Of a DNA stretch of 62,280 nt, positions 1 to 7,853 are shown piece by piece (positions within the stretch are counted from its first letter, which is position 1; each line of letters starts with the position of its first letter). The notes below the pieces were generated by a model, which saw only the letters and a program-made list of their open reading frames with translations, did no database searches and was not told the origin of the DNA. The position numbers and the translations under genes are program-made. Origin of the DNA: an uncultured Lachnospiraceae bacterium (lineage in GTDB: Bacteria; Bacillota; Clostridia; Lachnospirales; Lachnospiraceae); assembly GCA_947626745.1 (NCBI GenBank), contig CANQTF010000014.1, positions 1-62,280 on the forward strand. The letters are read 5' to 3'.

Positions 1-141
1 AAATATATAAAATACGCCAGATTTTAAAGGGCGGTGGAATTTACTTTTTCACTGGAATTTCGGATTGCAAGTCAGCTTTCATGCCGATCTTTTTCCAATA
101 TGAACGATTTTTTGTCTTATTTTTGTATACTTTTGACAAAG

Positions 142-159
142 TTGCGAAAATTTTCGCAA
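142..159. promoter_or_regulatory. 18-bp perfect palindrome upstream of LacI regulator
   Basis: TTGCGAAAATTTTCGCAA is a perfect palindrome about 75 bases before the regulator start and just upstream of its predicted promoter. Its centre is AT rather than the CG usual for LacI-family operators, so its binding protein is unknown. Autoregulation is an inference. No other gene lies in the first 233 bases. Confidence 0.5.
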
Positions 160-175
160 AATTGCCGCCCTTCTC

Positions 176-204
176 TTGCAATCCCGCCGCGATTCTTCTA
201 TGCT
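176..204 (+). promoter_or_regulatory. Candidate sigma-A promoter of first LacI gene
   Basis: TTGCAA, a 17-base spacer and TATGCT precede the regulator. A TATAAT at 208-213 is also present but has no well-spaced -35. The predicted transcript start is about 211, close to the ribosome site. Confidence 0.45.
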
Positions 205-233
205 ATCTATAATACGAATGCGGAGGTAGGAAC

Positions 234-1229
234 ATGGCTACGATCAAGGACATTGCCGAACGGCTCGGCATATCGGTCAGCACGGTCTCCAAAGGCTTGA
301 ACGGCGCCAGCGACATCAGCGAATCGCTGCGTCAGTCCGTGCTGGACACCGCCGTGGAGCTCGGCTATACCACAAAGCAGATGCGCGGGAAGCTGACGCG
401 GAAGTTCTGTATCTTTGTGGAAAATATGGAATTTGAGACGCCGGATCAGTTCGGTTACGACATCATCCTCGGCTTTAAGCAGCTCGCCTTCCGCGAAAAC
501 TGCAGCGTAACCGTCACGCCGATCACCCCCGATTTTCAGGCTGCGGAAAAATACGACACCTATATGCTGAAGAACGGCTATGCGGGGGCGTTCCTTCTGG
601 GTCTTGCCCTGCAGGATCCTTGGATCGCGCAGTTCAACGACTCTTCCCTTCCCGCCGTCCTCTTTGACAACTATATCCGGAAAAACCCTGCCGTGAGCTA
701 CGTGGGAACGGACAGCTTCGAGGGGATCGACGATGCCATAGAGCACCTGACCGGACTCGGACACACGCGGATCGGCCTGATCAACGGCTCGCCCAACTCC
801 ATGATCTCATACCAGCGCCGTCAGGCCTACATCGACGGCATGACCGCCCACGGACTTCCCGTCAGCGAGGATATCATGCCCTATGCCTACTTTGTGCCGG
901 AAGCGGCAGCACCCCATGTGGACAGTCTGCTCTCCCGGGGTATGACCGCCATTCTGTGCGGCAACGATCTGATCGCCTCCGGCGTCATCGACGCATGCGC
1001 CGCCCGCGGCGTGCGCATTCCCGAAGACCTGAGCGTCATCGGCTTCGACGATATCCCCGTCTCCGCAAGACTCGACCCGCCGCTCACCACGATCCGTCAG
1101 GATCGCCTCGAATCGGGCAAATGCGGCTTCTATGCGCTCAATTCCCTTATCAATCATGTCCCTATCAGCAAGACGCTGCTGCGTCCGCAGCTCATCCTGC
1201 GCGGCTCCACCGGACCCTGTTCCCGATAA
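234..1229 (+). CDS. LacI-family transcriptional regulator
   Basis: This 331-residue protein has an N-terminal LacI helix-turn-helix (residues 2-46, with recognition-helix motif SVSTVSKGLNG) followed by a periplasmic-binding-protein-like effector domain ending in the typical VIGFDDIP and PPLTTIRQ segments. A GGAGG sits 8 bases before the ATG. The hinge after LGY (TTKQMRGKLTRK) lacks the usual Ala/Leu hinge-helix pattern, so operator bending may differ. The gene converges with a GH53 galactanase and probably controls galactan genes in this locus, but the sequence does not show which. Family assignment is secure; the effector is unknown. Confidence 0.93.
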   Translation: MATIKDIAERLGISVSTVSKGLNGASDISESLRQSVLDTAVELGYTTKQMRGKLTRKFCIFVENMEFETPDQFGYDIILGFKQLAFRENCSVTVTPITPDFQAAEKYDTYMLKNGYAGAFLLGLALQDPWIAQFNDSSLPAVLFDNYIRKNPAVSYVGTDSFEGIDDAIEHLTGLGHTRIGLINGSPNSMISYQRRQAYIDGMTAHGLPVSEDIMPYAYFVPEAAAPHVDSLLSRGMTAILCGNDLIASGVIDACAARGVRIPEDLSVIGFDDIPVSARLDPPLTTIRQDRLESGKCGFYALNSLINHVPISKTLLRPQLILRGSTGPCSR

Positions 1230-1243
1230 ACACGCCTCGCCCC

Positions 1244-2362
1244 TTATGCGTCGTCTGCGGGCCGATAATCCCGTATCGTCCGCAAGGCGGGCAGCGCGTT
1301 GCCGTCATAGTCGAACAGCGCCTGATTCGCCCACTCGTTCCCGCAAGGGCCTTTTTCTTCTATATAAGGCAGAGCCGCCTCCGTCGCCCAGCCGGAACCG
1401 GGTACGGGCAGCCATGCTGGCTCCCAGTAGAAAAAGCCGCGGCACTTATGCGCCGGCACACTGTCGATCACGTCGAACAGCGCGCTCATAAAGCGGCTCT
1501 GCCCTTCTTCCGTCATCGGGAAAGGCACCTTCGCCGCCAGCTCCTCGCTCGTCGCATATCCCTTGCGCTCGTCGGCGGACAGCTTCTCGTAGTCGGCGTA
1601 ATCCTTCATCGTGAATCCCATGGACGTCTCCGCGACGATCAATTCCTTGCCGTAGCGCAGCGCCAGATCGCACATATTGTTCCGCAGATCCTCCAGCGTG
1701 CCGTGCCAGAACGGATAGTAGGACAGGCCGATCACCTGAAAATCTTCTCCCCGCTCTATGTAATGGTCGAACCAGTCGCGGTACATCGCGTTGTTGCCGC
1801 CGTTGTCGAGATGCAGCATAACGGGCATGGCAGCGTCCGCCTCGCGCACGCCGCGGATCCCCGCGTTTATGAAGCGGGCGAGGCCGTCATAGTCCGGCAT
1901 CTTTCCGAGCGGCCACAGCATGCCGTTCGTCAGCTCGTTGCCCACTTGGATCATATCGGGATAGGCAGCCGCTTCGCGCAGCGCAAGCAGCGTATCCCGC
2001 GTATAGGTATATACCGCCTCTTCCAACTGTCCGGCGTCCATGCCGCGCCATGCCTTCGGCACGCGCTGTTTTCCCGGATCGGCCCAGAAGTCGCTGTAAT
2101 GCAGATCCAGCAGGATCTCCATATCATGCGCTTTGGCGCGCCTTGCCAGAGAGATGACGGTGGGCAGGTCGTTCGTACCCGCCCCGTAAGGTCTGCCCTC
2201 CTCATCGTAGGGATCGTTCCACAGTCTGAGCCGAAGCGCGTTCACGCCGTATCCCTGCAGTATGTCCAGCGCGTCTTTTCTGACACCCTCGTCATAAAAC
2301 TTGCCGCCCAGACGCTCCACCTCAGAAAGCGTGGAGACGTCCATGCCCTTGTAGAATTTCAT
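1244..2362 (-). CDS. GH53 endo-beta-1,4-galactanase, no signal peptide
   Basis: This 372-residue enzyme belongs to glycoside hydrolase family 53, which cleaves beta-1,4-galactan. The barrel starts at FYKGMDVS and includes RLRLWNDPYD, the acid/base Glu143 in QVGNEL and the likely nucleophile Glu245 in IVAETS. I chose the ATG at 2362 because it is preceded by an AAGGGC-like site and begins exactly where the family domain begins; an upstream in-frame extension reads through an inverted-repeat element. There is no signal peptide or lipobox, so it should act in the cytoplasm on imported galacto-oligosaccharides. It lies downstream of the zinc-ribbon and 612-residue genes, on the same strand. Confidence 0.92.
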   Translation of the reverse strand: MKFYKGMDVSTLSEVERLGGKFYDEGVRKDALDILQGYGVNALRLRLWNDPYDEEGRPYGAGTNDLPTVISLARRAKAHDMEILLDLHYSDFWADPGKQRVPKAWRGMDAGQLEEAVYTYTRDTLLALREAAAYPDMIQVGNELTNGMLWPLGKMPDYDGLARFINAGIRGVREADAAMPVMLHLDNGGNNAMYRDWFDHYIERGEDFQVIGLSYYPFWHGTLEDLRNNMCDLALRYGKELIVAETSMGFTMKDYADYEKLSADERKGYATSEELAAKVPFPMTEEGQSRFMSALFDVIDSVPAHKCRGFFYWEPAWLPVPGSGWATEAALPYIEEKGPCGNEWANQALFDYDGNALPALRTIRDYRPADDA

Positions 2363-2437
2363 CCTTGTGCCCTTTCTGTGCGATTCTTGTACACGCCTTC
2401 TGCCCGCCATGAGGACAGGCAGGGCGGACAGGAGGGC

Positions 2438-2555
2438 TGTGAGTACTGTTTCACAGACCCTTGGAAAGCGTCGGCGCTTAGCGAGGTTTTTCACGAGCTT
2501 AGCGTCCGCTACGCTTGGAGTGGAGCGCAAGCGCGTCTGTGAAACAGTACTCACA
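2438..2555. repeat. 118-bp element with 21-bp perfect terminal inverted repeats
   Basis: The arms 2438-2458 and 2535-2555 are perfect reverse complements, starting TGTGAGTACTG. Each arm is itself a partial palindrome (TGTGA...TCACA). The 76-base interior contains smaller hairpins such as AAGCG-TCGG-CGCTT. It sits between the zinc-ribbon gene and GH53 and contains no gene. I saw no second copy in this window. It may be a mobile palindromic (MITE/REP-like) element or an intra-operon RNA structure. Confidence 0.7.
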
Positions 2556-2592
2556 GTCCGCGTCCCTGCGCTGTTCTCCTGTCAATGTCCGC

Positions 2593-2811
2593 TCAGTCGA
2601 AATCGAACTTCGTAAACCGCTTCATCGCGTCCCGGTAGCGGAAGCGCACCAACTCATTTTTCTCGAGCACGTCCTGCTCCGTTCCCACATACTGACAGCG
2701 GATACAGTGGTACTCCTTCTTGTCCTTATCGTAAAACATATCAATGTCCAAGTCTCTCATGAAGCAGGAGGGACACCTGTAATTTAATTTGCCTTTGCCA
2801 GATTGAGCCAT
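2593..2811 (-). CDS. Small zinc-ribbon protein
   Basis: This 72-residue protein has two Cys pairs, CPSC near residue 13 and CIRC near residue 36, spaced as in a single zinc ribbon. The rest is charged. Its start overlaps the end of the 612-residue gene by 28 bases, implying translational coupling. It resembles rubredoxin-like or adaptor ribbons rather than a catalytic domain; its function is unknown. Confidence 0.75.
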   Translation of the reverse strand: MAQSGKGKLNYRCPSCFMRDLDIDMFYDKDKKEYHCIRCQYVGTEQDVLEKNELVRFRYRDAMKRFTKFDFD

Positions 2812-4622
2812 GTTGCAAATACCTCCTTATCCTTTAACTTCGTCGTGTAGCCTAAGGTGAACATCGGTGAAAACGCATAGCCTTCCCTGATATAGCCGAC
2901 CGCGTCCTTTTTCTCGCAGCTTAAGGATACCCTCGTCTCGATCTCAGGTACGACCGCAGCGGCCTCCGCCGCGCCGGCAAGCTGCGCCTCGCGGCACTTG
3001 TACGCGTAGTCGATCCGCTCTGTCTTCGCGCCGTCGGTGACGGTGAGCACAACGTTCGTCATATCCTCGGAATATTCCGTCGTGCCGTAGCAAGCGACCA
3101 TATACTCGTTGAGTTCGACCTCTGCATTCGGATCGCTCATCTCAAGCACCGTCCGCTCGATCTTGATCCGGGAGCTTCCCTCCTCAAAGTACATCTTGGT
3201 CTGCAGCTTGACGGTCAGGTCATAGAACTCGATGTCCACAGGGTCAAGCGTCAGGATCCTCGTTCTGCCTTCCTCGGAAAAATGCGCTTTCGTCCTGCAC
3301 AGGCACAGATCGACCTCCTCGCCGTTGTGCGTCAGCTTCGCGCTTCTGACCGTTCCCTCGCCCGCGTAGTGGGTAAAGTAACCGGCCCTGTATTTCTCTT
3401 GGATCAGGAAAGGATAGGACGCGTCCGTCACGTGCTTCGTGCCGATCCCCACCGGCCACTCCAGCTTCGCCGCGTAAGGACGCAGGTCCACGATCGCGCC
3501 GCCCTGATCCATGTTCGCGCACACTCTCATATAAGGATCGCAGTACCAGAACAACTGCTTATCCGATCCGTACAGGATATCCCGCCACAGCGCGCACTCC
3601 GGCTCCGTCAGCCTCCTGTGGGCGCGGAAGTAATCGGCGAACTCAGCCATCGTCATGTCGCTGAGCTTTCCCTCTTTTTTGAGCTTGCCGTAGTATGCCA
3701 TGCCGTCCTCGTAGGACTTAAGCAACAACTCGTAAGGCGCTTCCCAGCGTCCCATCTTGTTCATCCAGCCCGGCCCGACGAACATCATATTGTATGCGTA
3801 TCCGTTGTTATATCTTGCAAGATCACGGTACTGGTCGATCAGATTGTACAGATACGGAAATTCCCATGTCTTGGTGTCGTAGATCATGCCGCGCAGGACA
3901 TTCTGCGGGTGTGTGCCGAAGTTGGAGCCGTTGCCGTCGTAACAGGCGAGCAGATCGCGGGAAAGGTGCGGGATCGCCACGATGCCGCTGTCCTCCGCCT
4001 CGTTGGCCGCCGGCGCATGCACGTTCTGCTTACTCGGGATCCACGGCGCCCACGGGCCGCCGTCCAAGAAAGTATACCATGAATTGTTGCAGGTGTGGTA
4101 AGCCTTCGGTCCTTCCTCCCAGCATGTCGCCACGGCGCATTTCACCATCGGATATTTCTCTTTGATATAATTGATCAGATCGGCGTCCATATAGTAAGAG
4201 CCCGTGGATTCCGGGTAGAACCCGAACCTGTCGCGGAACTTGCCGAACACGTCGTCCACAATGGACTTCTTGTCCTCCATCGAGAACATCCAGATACAGA
4301 AATCCTTCGTCTTGTATTTCTCGCGGAACTCCTCGCAGGGCAGACCCAGAAGGGACAGTGCGATCTCGTCGCCGTATTGCTCGTGGTCCGCCTTGGCAAG
4401 CGCCACGGCCTCATCATTGAATAGAGATGCGTACGTCATCTGGATCGTCGTTTTAAGTCCGTTCTTATGCGCGATCGCCTGCTGTGTCTTGAAGATATCC
4501 AAGGACTCCGTCAGAAGCTCCTTTCTCCCGATATCCTCCTCCTTGCCGTGTCCGGTCACCTTCTCCGCATACTCGGGCACCATCTCCGGACGATGAATGA
4601 TGTTTACGATAAACTTATCCAT
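2784..4622 (-). CDS. Unrecognised 612-residue protein of the galactan locus
   Basis: I do not recognise this protein with confidence. It has no signal peptide or membrane segment. The N-terminal 300 residues read like a GH57/NodB-like beta/alpha barrel (FGFYPESTGSYYMDADLI, several Trp-rich loops such as WAPWIPSKQN). The C-terminal half (about 400-600) is beta-rich and looks like an accessory sandwich domain. It is first in a leftward operon with the zinc ribbon and cytoplasmic GH53, behind a strong promoter and a LacI-type operator shared with the secreted GH53. This context suggests a role in carbohydrate breakdown or modification, but no catalytic residues can be named. Confidence 0.7.
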   Translation of the reverse strand: MDKFIVNIIHRPEMVPEYAEKVTGHGKEEDIGRKELLTESLDIFKTQQAIAHKNGLKTTIQMTYASLFNDEAVALAKADHEQYGDEIALSLLGLPCEEFREKYKTKDFCIWMFSMEDKKSIVDDVFGKFRDRFGFYPESTGSYYMDADLINYIKEKYPMVKCAVATCWEEGPKAYHTCNNSWYTFLDGGPWAPWIPSKQNVHAPAANEAEDSGIVAIPHLSRDLLACYDGNGSNFGTHPQNVLRGMIYDTKTWEFPYLYNLIDQYRDLARYNNGYAYNMMFVGPGWMNKMGRWEAPYELLLKSYEDGMAYYGKLKKEGKLSDMTMAEFADYFRAHRRLTEPECALWRDILYGSDKQLFWYCDPYMRVCANMDQGGAIVDLRPYAAKLEWPVGIGTKHVTDASYPFLIQEKYRAGYFTHYAGEGTVRSAKLTHNGEEVDLCLCRTKAHFSEEGRTRILTLDPVDIEFYDLTVKLQTKMYFEEGSSRIKIERTVLEMSDPNAEVELNEYMVACYGTTEYSEDMTNVVLTVTDGAKTERIDYAYKCREAQLAGAAEAAAVVPEIETRVSLSCEKKDAVGYIREGYAFSPMFTLGYTTKLKDKEVFATWLNLAKAN

Positions 4623-4727
4623 GTCTGCGCTTTCCTCCGTCTTCTATGCTTGCTCTCTCGCTCCTCCGACGCGCCGGGCTGTCCGCAGCGCCCTGCAGCG
4701 CTTAGCCAAACCCTTGTATTTTCTGTT

Positions 4728-4743
4728 GCGCAATCGGTTGTTC
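4728..4743. promoter_or_regulatory. LacI-type operator, copy 1
   Basis: The core GCAATCGGTTGT (4730-4741) is a near-palindrome with central CG, as LacI-family proteins prefer. The same site in the opposite orientation occurs at 12285-12298. Here it lies about 10-20 bases downstream of the predicted transcription start of the 612-residue operon, where a repressor would block elongation or promoter clearance. Confidence 0.6.
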
Positions 4744-4757
4744 ACTTTGATGCTTCA

Positions 4758-4786
4758 AGCATAGCAAACGGGCCGCCGCTTGTCAA
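4758..4786 (-). promoter_or_regulatory. Sigma-A promoter of 612-residue/zinc-ribbon/GH53 operon
   Basis: On the minus strand TTGACA is followed after 17 bases by TATGCT. This is a near-consensus promoter, with transcript start about 4751 and a leader of roughly 130 bases. The gene-free stretch 4623-4948 holds this promoter, the operator and the divergent promoter of the DUF3842 gene. Confidence 0.7.
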
Positions 4787-4864
4787 TTTGGAATATTGCA
4801 TAGTTTGAAAAAACGGGAATTGGAGATTTTGCACAAAGTAAGCGGCGGCCGCGGCAGTTCCGGG

Positions 4865-4894
4865 TTGTAACGACAGCCGGGAATGTGCTACAAT
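4865..4894 (+). promoter_or_regulatory. Promoter of DUF3842 gene
   Basis: TTGTAA, an 18-base spacer and TACAAT lie 55 bases before the start codon. The gene appears to be transcribed alone. Confidence 0.55.
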
Positions 4895-4948
4895 ATATGC
4901 GGATCCGGCCCTGCGGCCAAAACAGCTTATCGAACGGGAGAGACCCTC

Positions 4949-5368
4949 ATGAAGATCACGATCATAGACGGCCAAGGCGGCCGTATCGGCAAGACACTCA
5001 TAGAACAGATCAAAAAAAAGCACGGCGGACTGGAGCTGTATGCCATCGGCACGAACAGCATCGCCACCTCCGCCATGCTCAAAGCGGGCGCGGAGAACGG
5101 GGCCACAGGCGAGAACGCGGTGATCGTCAACGCGGCGGACTCCGACATCATCATCGGCCCGATCGGCATCATGTTCGCCAACGCCCTGCTCGGGGAGATC
5201 ACGCCGGCCATCGCCGCCGCGGTCGGCGCAAGCGCCGCCTACAAGATCCTGATCCCCGTCAACCGCTGCAATCACTATGTGGCGGGCTGCACGGAGGCGC
5301 CCATGAGCGAATACATACGCATTGCCGTGGAGAAGCTGGAATCCATGCTGCCGGACACGGAAGCCTGA
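4949..5368 (+). CDS. DUF3842 family protein
   Basis: This 139-residue protein begins MKITIIDGQGGRIGK, with a glycine-rich nucleotide-binding-like loop, and contains the segments GTNSIATSAMLKAGA and IIIGPIGIM that I associate with DUF3842. The family is widespread in clostridia and has no known function. The ATG at 4949 is chosen because GGGAG precedes it and the conserved sequence begins there. A 5-bp GC hairpin (5374-5387) follows the stop, between it and the convergent kinase gene. Confidence 0.85.
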   Translation: MKITIIDGQGGRIGKTLIEQIKKKHGGLELYAIGTNSIATSAMLKAGAENGATGENAVIVNAADSDIIIGPIGIMFANALLGEITPAIAAAVGASAAYKILIPVNRCNHYVAGCTEAPMSEYIRIAVEKLESMLPDTEA

Positions 5369-5399
5369 AAAGCGCCGCCCGTGCGGCATACCGGCCTGC

Positions 5400-5981
5400 T
5401 CACTCCAACAGGATACGGATACACTTTTCTCTGATGCCGTACGCTTCAAAGTAGCGGTTCTCCATGGGGATCCACGCTTCGGCGAAGCGCCGGTATTTCT
5501 CCGCCCCGCCCCTCGCAAGCAGCCGTTCGCGCTGTACCTCCTGTGAAACTTCGGCGAAAAAGCGCACACAGTAAATATCCCCGAAATACGGGTGACAGCT
5601 GTACGCCCCCTCTATGATGTTCAGTCGTCTGCGCGGGACACGGCGCGGTACGCCCAGCGCCATGACGCCGCAGTCGAAGGGCCGGTAGCTCAGCCCGCCC
5701 TCGTCCGGCAGATGCGCAAGGACCTCTTCCCGAAATCTCTCGTAATCCACGTTGCCGCCGGGCTCGGCATACCGCTCCTTCGTCCGCTGCTTGGGTTGCA
5801 GGAAGAAATCGTCCATATGAAAAAGACTGCATGCATAACGCTCTGCCAGCAAACCGCCCAGCGTGCTCTTTCCCGCGCCGCACATGCCGTCGATCGCTAC
5901 ATTGACCTGATCGGTCATTTTATTTTGCGCAAGCGCCTGATCAATGAGCTCACAGACTTTCCGCCACACGTTTTCTCTCAT
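5400..5981 (-). CDS. Uridine-kinase-like P-loop kinase
   Basis: This 193-residue kinase has a Walker A GMCGAGKST at about 32-40, HMDDFF after it (the Asp pair typical of uridine and nicotinamide-riboside kinases) and NIIEGAYSCHP for the acceptor side. It overlaps the ECF S-component gene by 32 bases, so the two are translated together. The likely role is phosphorylation of a nucleoside- or vitamin-like compound brought in by that transporter, trapping it in the cell. The substrate cannot be read from sequence. Confidence 0.85.
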   Translation of the reverse strand: MRENVWRKVCELIDQALAQNKMTDQVNVAIDGMCGAGKSTLGGLLAERYACSLFHMDDFFLQPKQRTKERYAEPGGNVDYERFREEVLAHLPDEGGLSYRPFDCGVMALGVPRRVPRRRLNIIEGAYSCHPYFGDIYCVRFFAEVSQEVQRERLLARGGAEKYRRFAEAWIPMENRYFEAYGIREKCIRILLE

Positions 5982-6507
5982 AAGCGTTCAGCACTCCGGC
6001 TTTTTTCAAAGCGACCATGATCGCAGGGATCAGCACGAGCTGCAGGACGATCCCCGGAATCGCATTCAGAAATGCGCCCGACAGAAAGATCGCCACCGAG
6101 AACGTATTGCCCATGATGCCGTACAGGGCTATACTCGCAAGCCCCCATGCCACTCTGCCCGCGATCATCGCGCCGATCAGACTCACATACAGATAGGGGG
6201 TCTTCTTCGGGAGCCTGTCATGCAGCAGCCCCGTCACCAGCCCGTACACCGCCAGCTCCACCGCCATCGCCGCAGCCGTCGGCATGAAGGGCGGCATCCC
6301 GAACATGGCGCTGCGAAGCAGCGGTGTCACCGCGCCCACCACTATGCCACACTGCCAGCCGCAGATAAAGCCGCACAGCATCACCGGGATATGCATCGGC
6401 AAAAGCATGTTCCCGATCTGCTTGATCTGCCCTGTCAAAAAAGGCAGCACGATCCCCAGCGCCAAGAAGAACGCCGATAATACAAGTTTACGCGTCTGAT
6501 TTTTCAT
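5950..6507 (-). CDS. ECF transporter S component (substrate-binding membrane subunit)
   Basis: This 185-residue membrane protein has about six hydrophobic segments and the LPMHIPVMLCGFICGW and PTAAAMAVELAVYG stretches typical of energy-coupling-factor S components (PF12822-like). It would bind a vitamin or similar micronutrient and use shared EcfA/EcfT subunits encoded elsewhere. I prefer ATG at 6507; a GTG at 6519 lies too close to the AGGAG. It overlaps the downstream kinase, suggesting the imported compound is phosphorylated. The leader contains an intrinsic-terminator-like hairpin, so riboswitch or attenuation control is possible. Confidence 0.88.
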   Translation of the reverse strand: MKNQTRKLVLSAFFLALGIVLPFLTGQIKQIGNMLLPMHIPVMLCGFICGWQCGIVVGAVTPLLRSAMFGMPPFMPTAAAMAVELAVYGLVTGLLHDRLPKKTPYLYVSLIGAMIAGRVAWGLASIALYGIMGNTFSVAIFLSGAFLNAIPGIVLQLVLIPAIMVALKKAGVLNAYERKRVAESL

Positions 6508-6582
6508 TGTTTTCCACACTCCTGTCTCTGATTATTTTGAAGTTTTCCGGCCTGATCTTCCCGAACCGGCTCATTGCCGCGC

Positions 6583-6630
6583 AAAAAAAGAAGGCCGCCG
6601 ACGGTGCTTCTCCCCGCTCCGGTTACCTTC
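6583..6630 (-). terminator. Intrinsic-terminator-like hairpin before the ECF S gene
   Basis: Reading leftward, GAAGG (6630-6626) with an inner CCG pairs with CGG and CCTTC (6594-6590), followed by seven T (6589-6583). A separate small hairpin GATAA-AGCG-TTATC sits just upstream. It lies about 75 bases before the S-component start and 220 bases after the LacI stop. It may end the LacI transcript or act as a leader attenuator. No known riboswitch consensus was recognised. Confidence 0.5.
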
Positions 6631-6670
6631 CTGATAACGCTTTATCCTATATCTATATCTTCATCTGATC

Positions 6671-6736
6671 TGTCATAGCTTGCGGCGCTTCCCCGAACGG
6701 AGGGCCGCTTCCGCTGCGGCTTTCAAAGCTATGTCA
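6671..6736. repeat. Large imperfect hairpin and GC-rich structured region
   Basis: TGTCATAGCTT (6671-6681) pairs with AAGCTATGTCA (6726-6736) with one mismatch, enclosing GC-rich inner stems. Further hairpins (for example GGAGCG/CGCTCC) continue to about 6800. The whole gene-free stretch 6508-6848 consists of this structure plus the terminator-like hairpin and an AT-rich segment near 6810. It may be a palindromic repeat element. Confidence 0.5.
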
Positions 6737-6848
6737 GGCTTCCTGCCTTCCCCGGAGCGTCCGGCGCTCCCCGACCGGCTTCTGCCGGCCATTTTCCCGC
6801 TTATGAGCCACACTTATTTTAAAATTATACCTCACGCTCCGCGCCCTG

Positions 6849-7853
6849 TCAACCCGCGCTTTCCCGCATGCACACCCGATAACCCAGCAGCGTGTACCGC
6901 TCCACTTCCTCCCCGTCCAGCATACGGAGAAGCTGCTCGCACGCCTTTCTGCCGAGCGCCTCCACGTCAAACTGTATGGAAGTGATCGCGGGGATACGGT
7001 TCCCCAGCACGCTGCTGTCGTAGAACGAAGCCACCTGCACCCTGTCCGGCACGGCGACCCGCTCGGTCTGCAGGACGTTCAGCAGACAGCCGCACAGGAA
7101 ATCGTCCATGCACACGATGCACTCCGTCCGCCCGCGCAGAAGTCCGCCCGCGATCCGTTCGACCTTGTCCGCGTCGTCAACATTCAAGAGGATCTGCGGT
7201 TCGATATCCGCGCCCTTCCCGCCGTGCGCCGCCAGCGCGTCCTCAAATCCGCGCAGCCTGTTCCCCGTGACGACCAGCCTCTCGTCGCCCCCGATCAGCG
7301 CGATCCTGCGGATCCCGCTCTCCAAAAGTCTGCCCGTCAGGTCCCGGCACGCGCTCCGATGGTCGTTGTCCACCTGCACGGTCTCCCCGTCGTCCGTGCT
7401 GCCGATAGCCACGAAAGGGACGCCTTTGTCCCGCAGATACCGCATCGGCGCATCGTCCACCAGCGTTCTCGTGAGAATGACGCCGTCCACCTTGCGGTTC
7501 GCCACGACCCGTTCGAGCTGCGACATATCGCGGCCCGTCACCATAGAGAGCAGGACGTCATAGCCTTGCAGAGAGGCGAAGCGGCTGATGCCCAGCATAC
7601 AATTCTGGAAAAAGGGCAGCTCCGCGATACGGTAATCTCCCGGAAGCACCATGCCGATGTTGAACGTTTTGTTCTGCGCCAGCCCTTTGGCGATAACGTT
7701 GGGGCTGTAGTGGTGCGCCTCCGCATAATCCAGCACGCGTCTGCGCGTCTCCTCCCCGATCCGGCCTTTGCCGGACATGGCCCGCGAGACGGTAGTCTTG
7801 GAGACATGCAACGCCTGAGCGATATCGTCTATCGTGAGGTTTTTCTCTTCCAC
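6849..7853 (-). CDS. LacI-family regulator divergent from GH42 gene
   Basis: This 334-residue protein has a canonical LacI helix-turn-helix (residues 7-52: LTIDDIAQALHVSKTTVSRAM) and hinge (YSPNVIAKGLAQ), then an effector domain with VDGVILTRTL and LIGGDERLVVTGNR. It is transcribed away from the GH42 beta-galactosidase across a 227-base gap, the usual layout for local control of a glycosidase. It is also the best candidate for the shared GCAAYCGRTTGY operator because its hinge is intact. The effector is probably galactose or a galacto-oligosaccharide, by inference. Confidence 0.94.
   Translation of the reverse strand: MEEKNLTIDDIAQALHVSKTTVSRAMSGKGRIGEETRRRVLDYAEAHHYSPNVIAKGLAQNKTFNIGMVLPGDYRIAELPFFQNCMLGISRFASLQGYDVLLSMVTGRDMSQLERVVANRKVDGVILTRTLVDDAPMRYLRDKGVPFVAIGSTDDGETVQVDNDHRSACRDLTGRLLESGIRRIALIGGDERLVVTGNRLRGFEDALAAHGGKGADIEPQILLNVDDADKVERIAGGLLRGRTECIVCMDDFLCGCLLNVLQTERVAVPDRVQVASFYDSSVLGNRIPAITSIQFDVEALGRKACEQLLRMLDGEEVERYTLLGYRVCMRESAG

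Noticed and set aside
2438..2458. CRP-like site TGTGA...TCACA within the inverted-repeat arm
   Set aside because: The half-sites are 8 bases apart rather than 6, and both are part of a longer terminal repeat.
2363..2554. Longer N terminus for the cytoplasmic GH53
   Set aside because: The extension is read through the inverted-repeat element, is Arg-rich and lacks a ribosome site; the family domain begins at the ATG at 2362.
6520..6660. Known riboswitch (cobalamin, THF, TPP) upstream of the ECF gene
   Set aside because: I looked for their conserved core sequences and did not find them. Only a terminator-like hairpin is supported.
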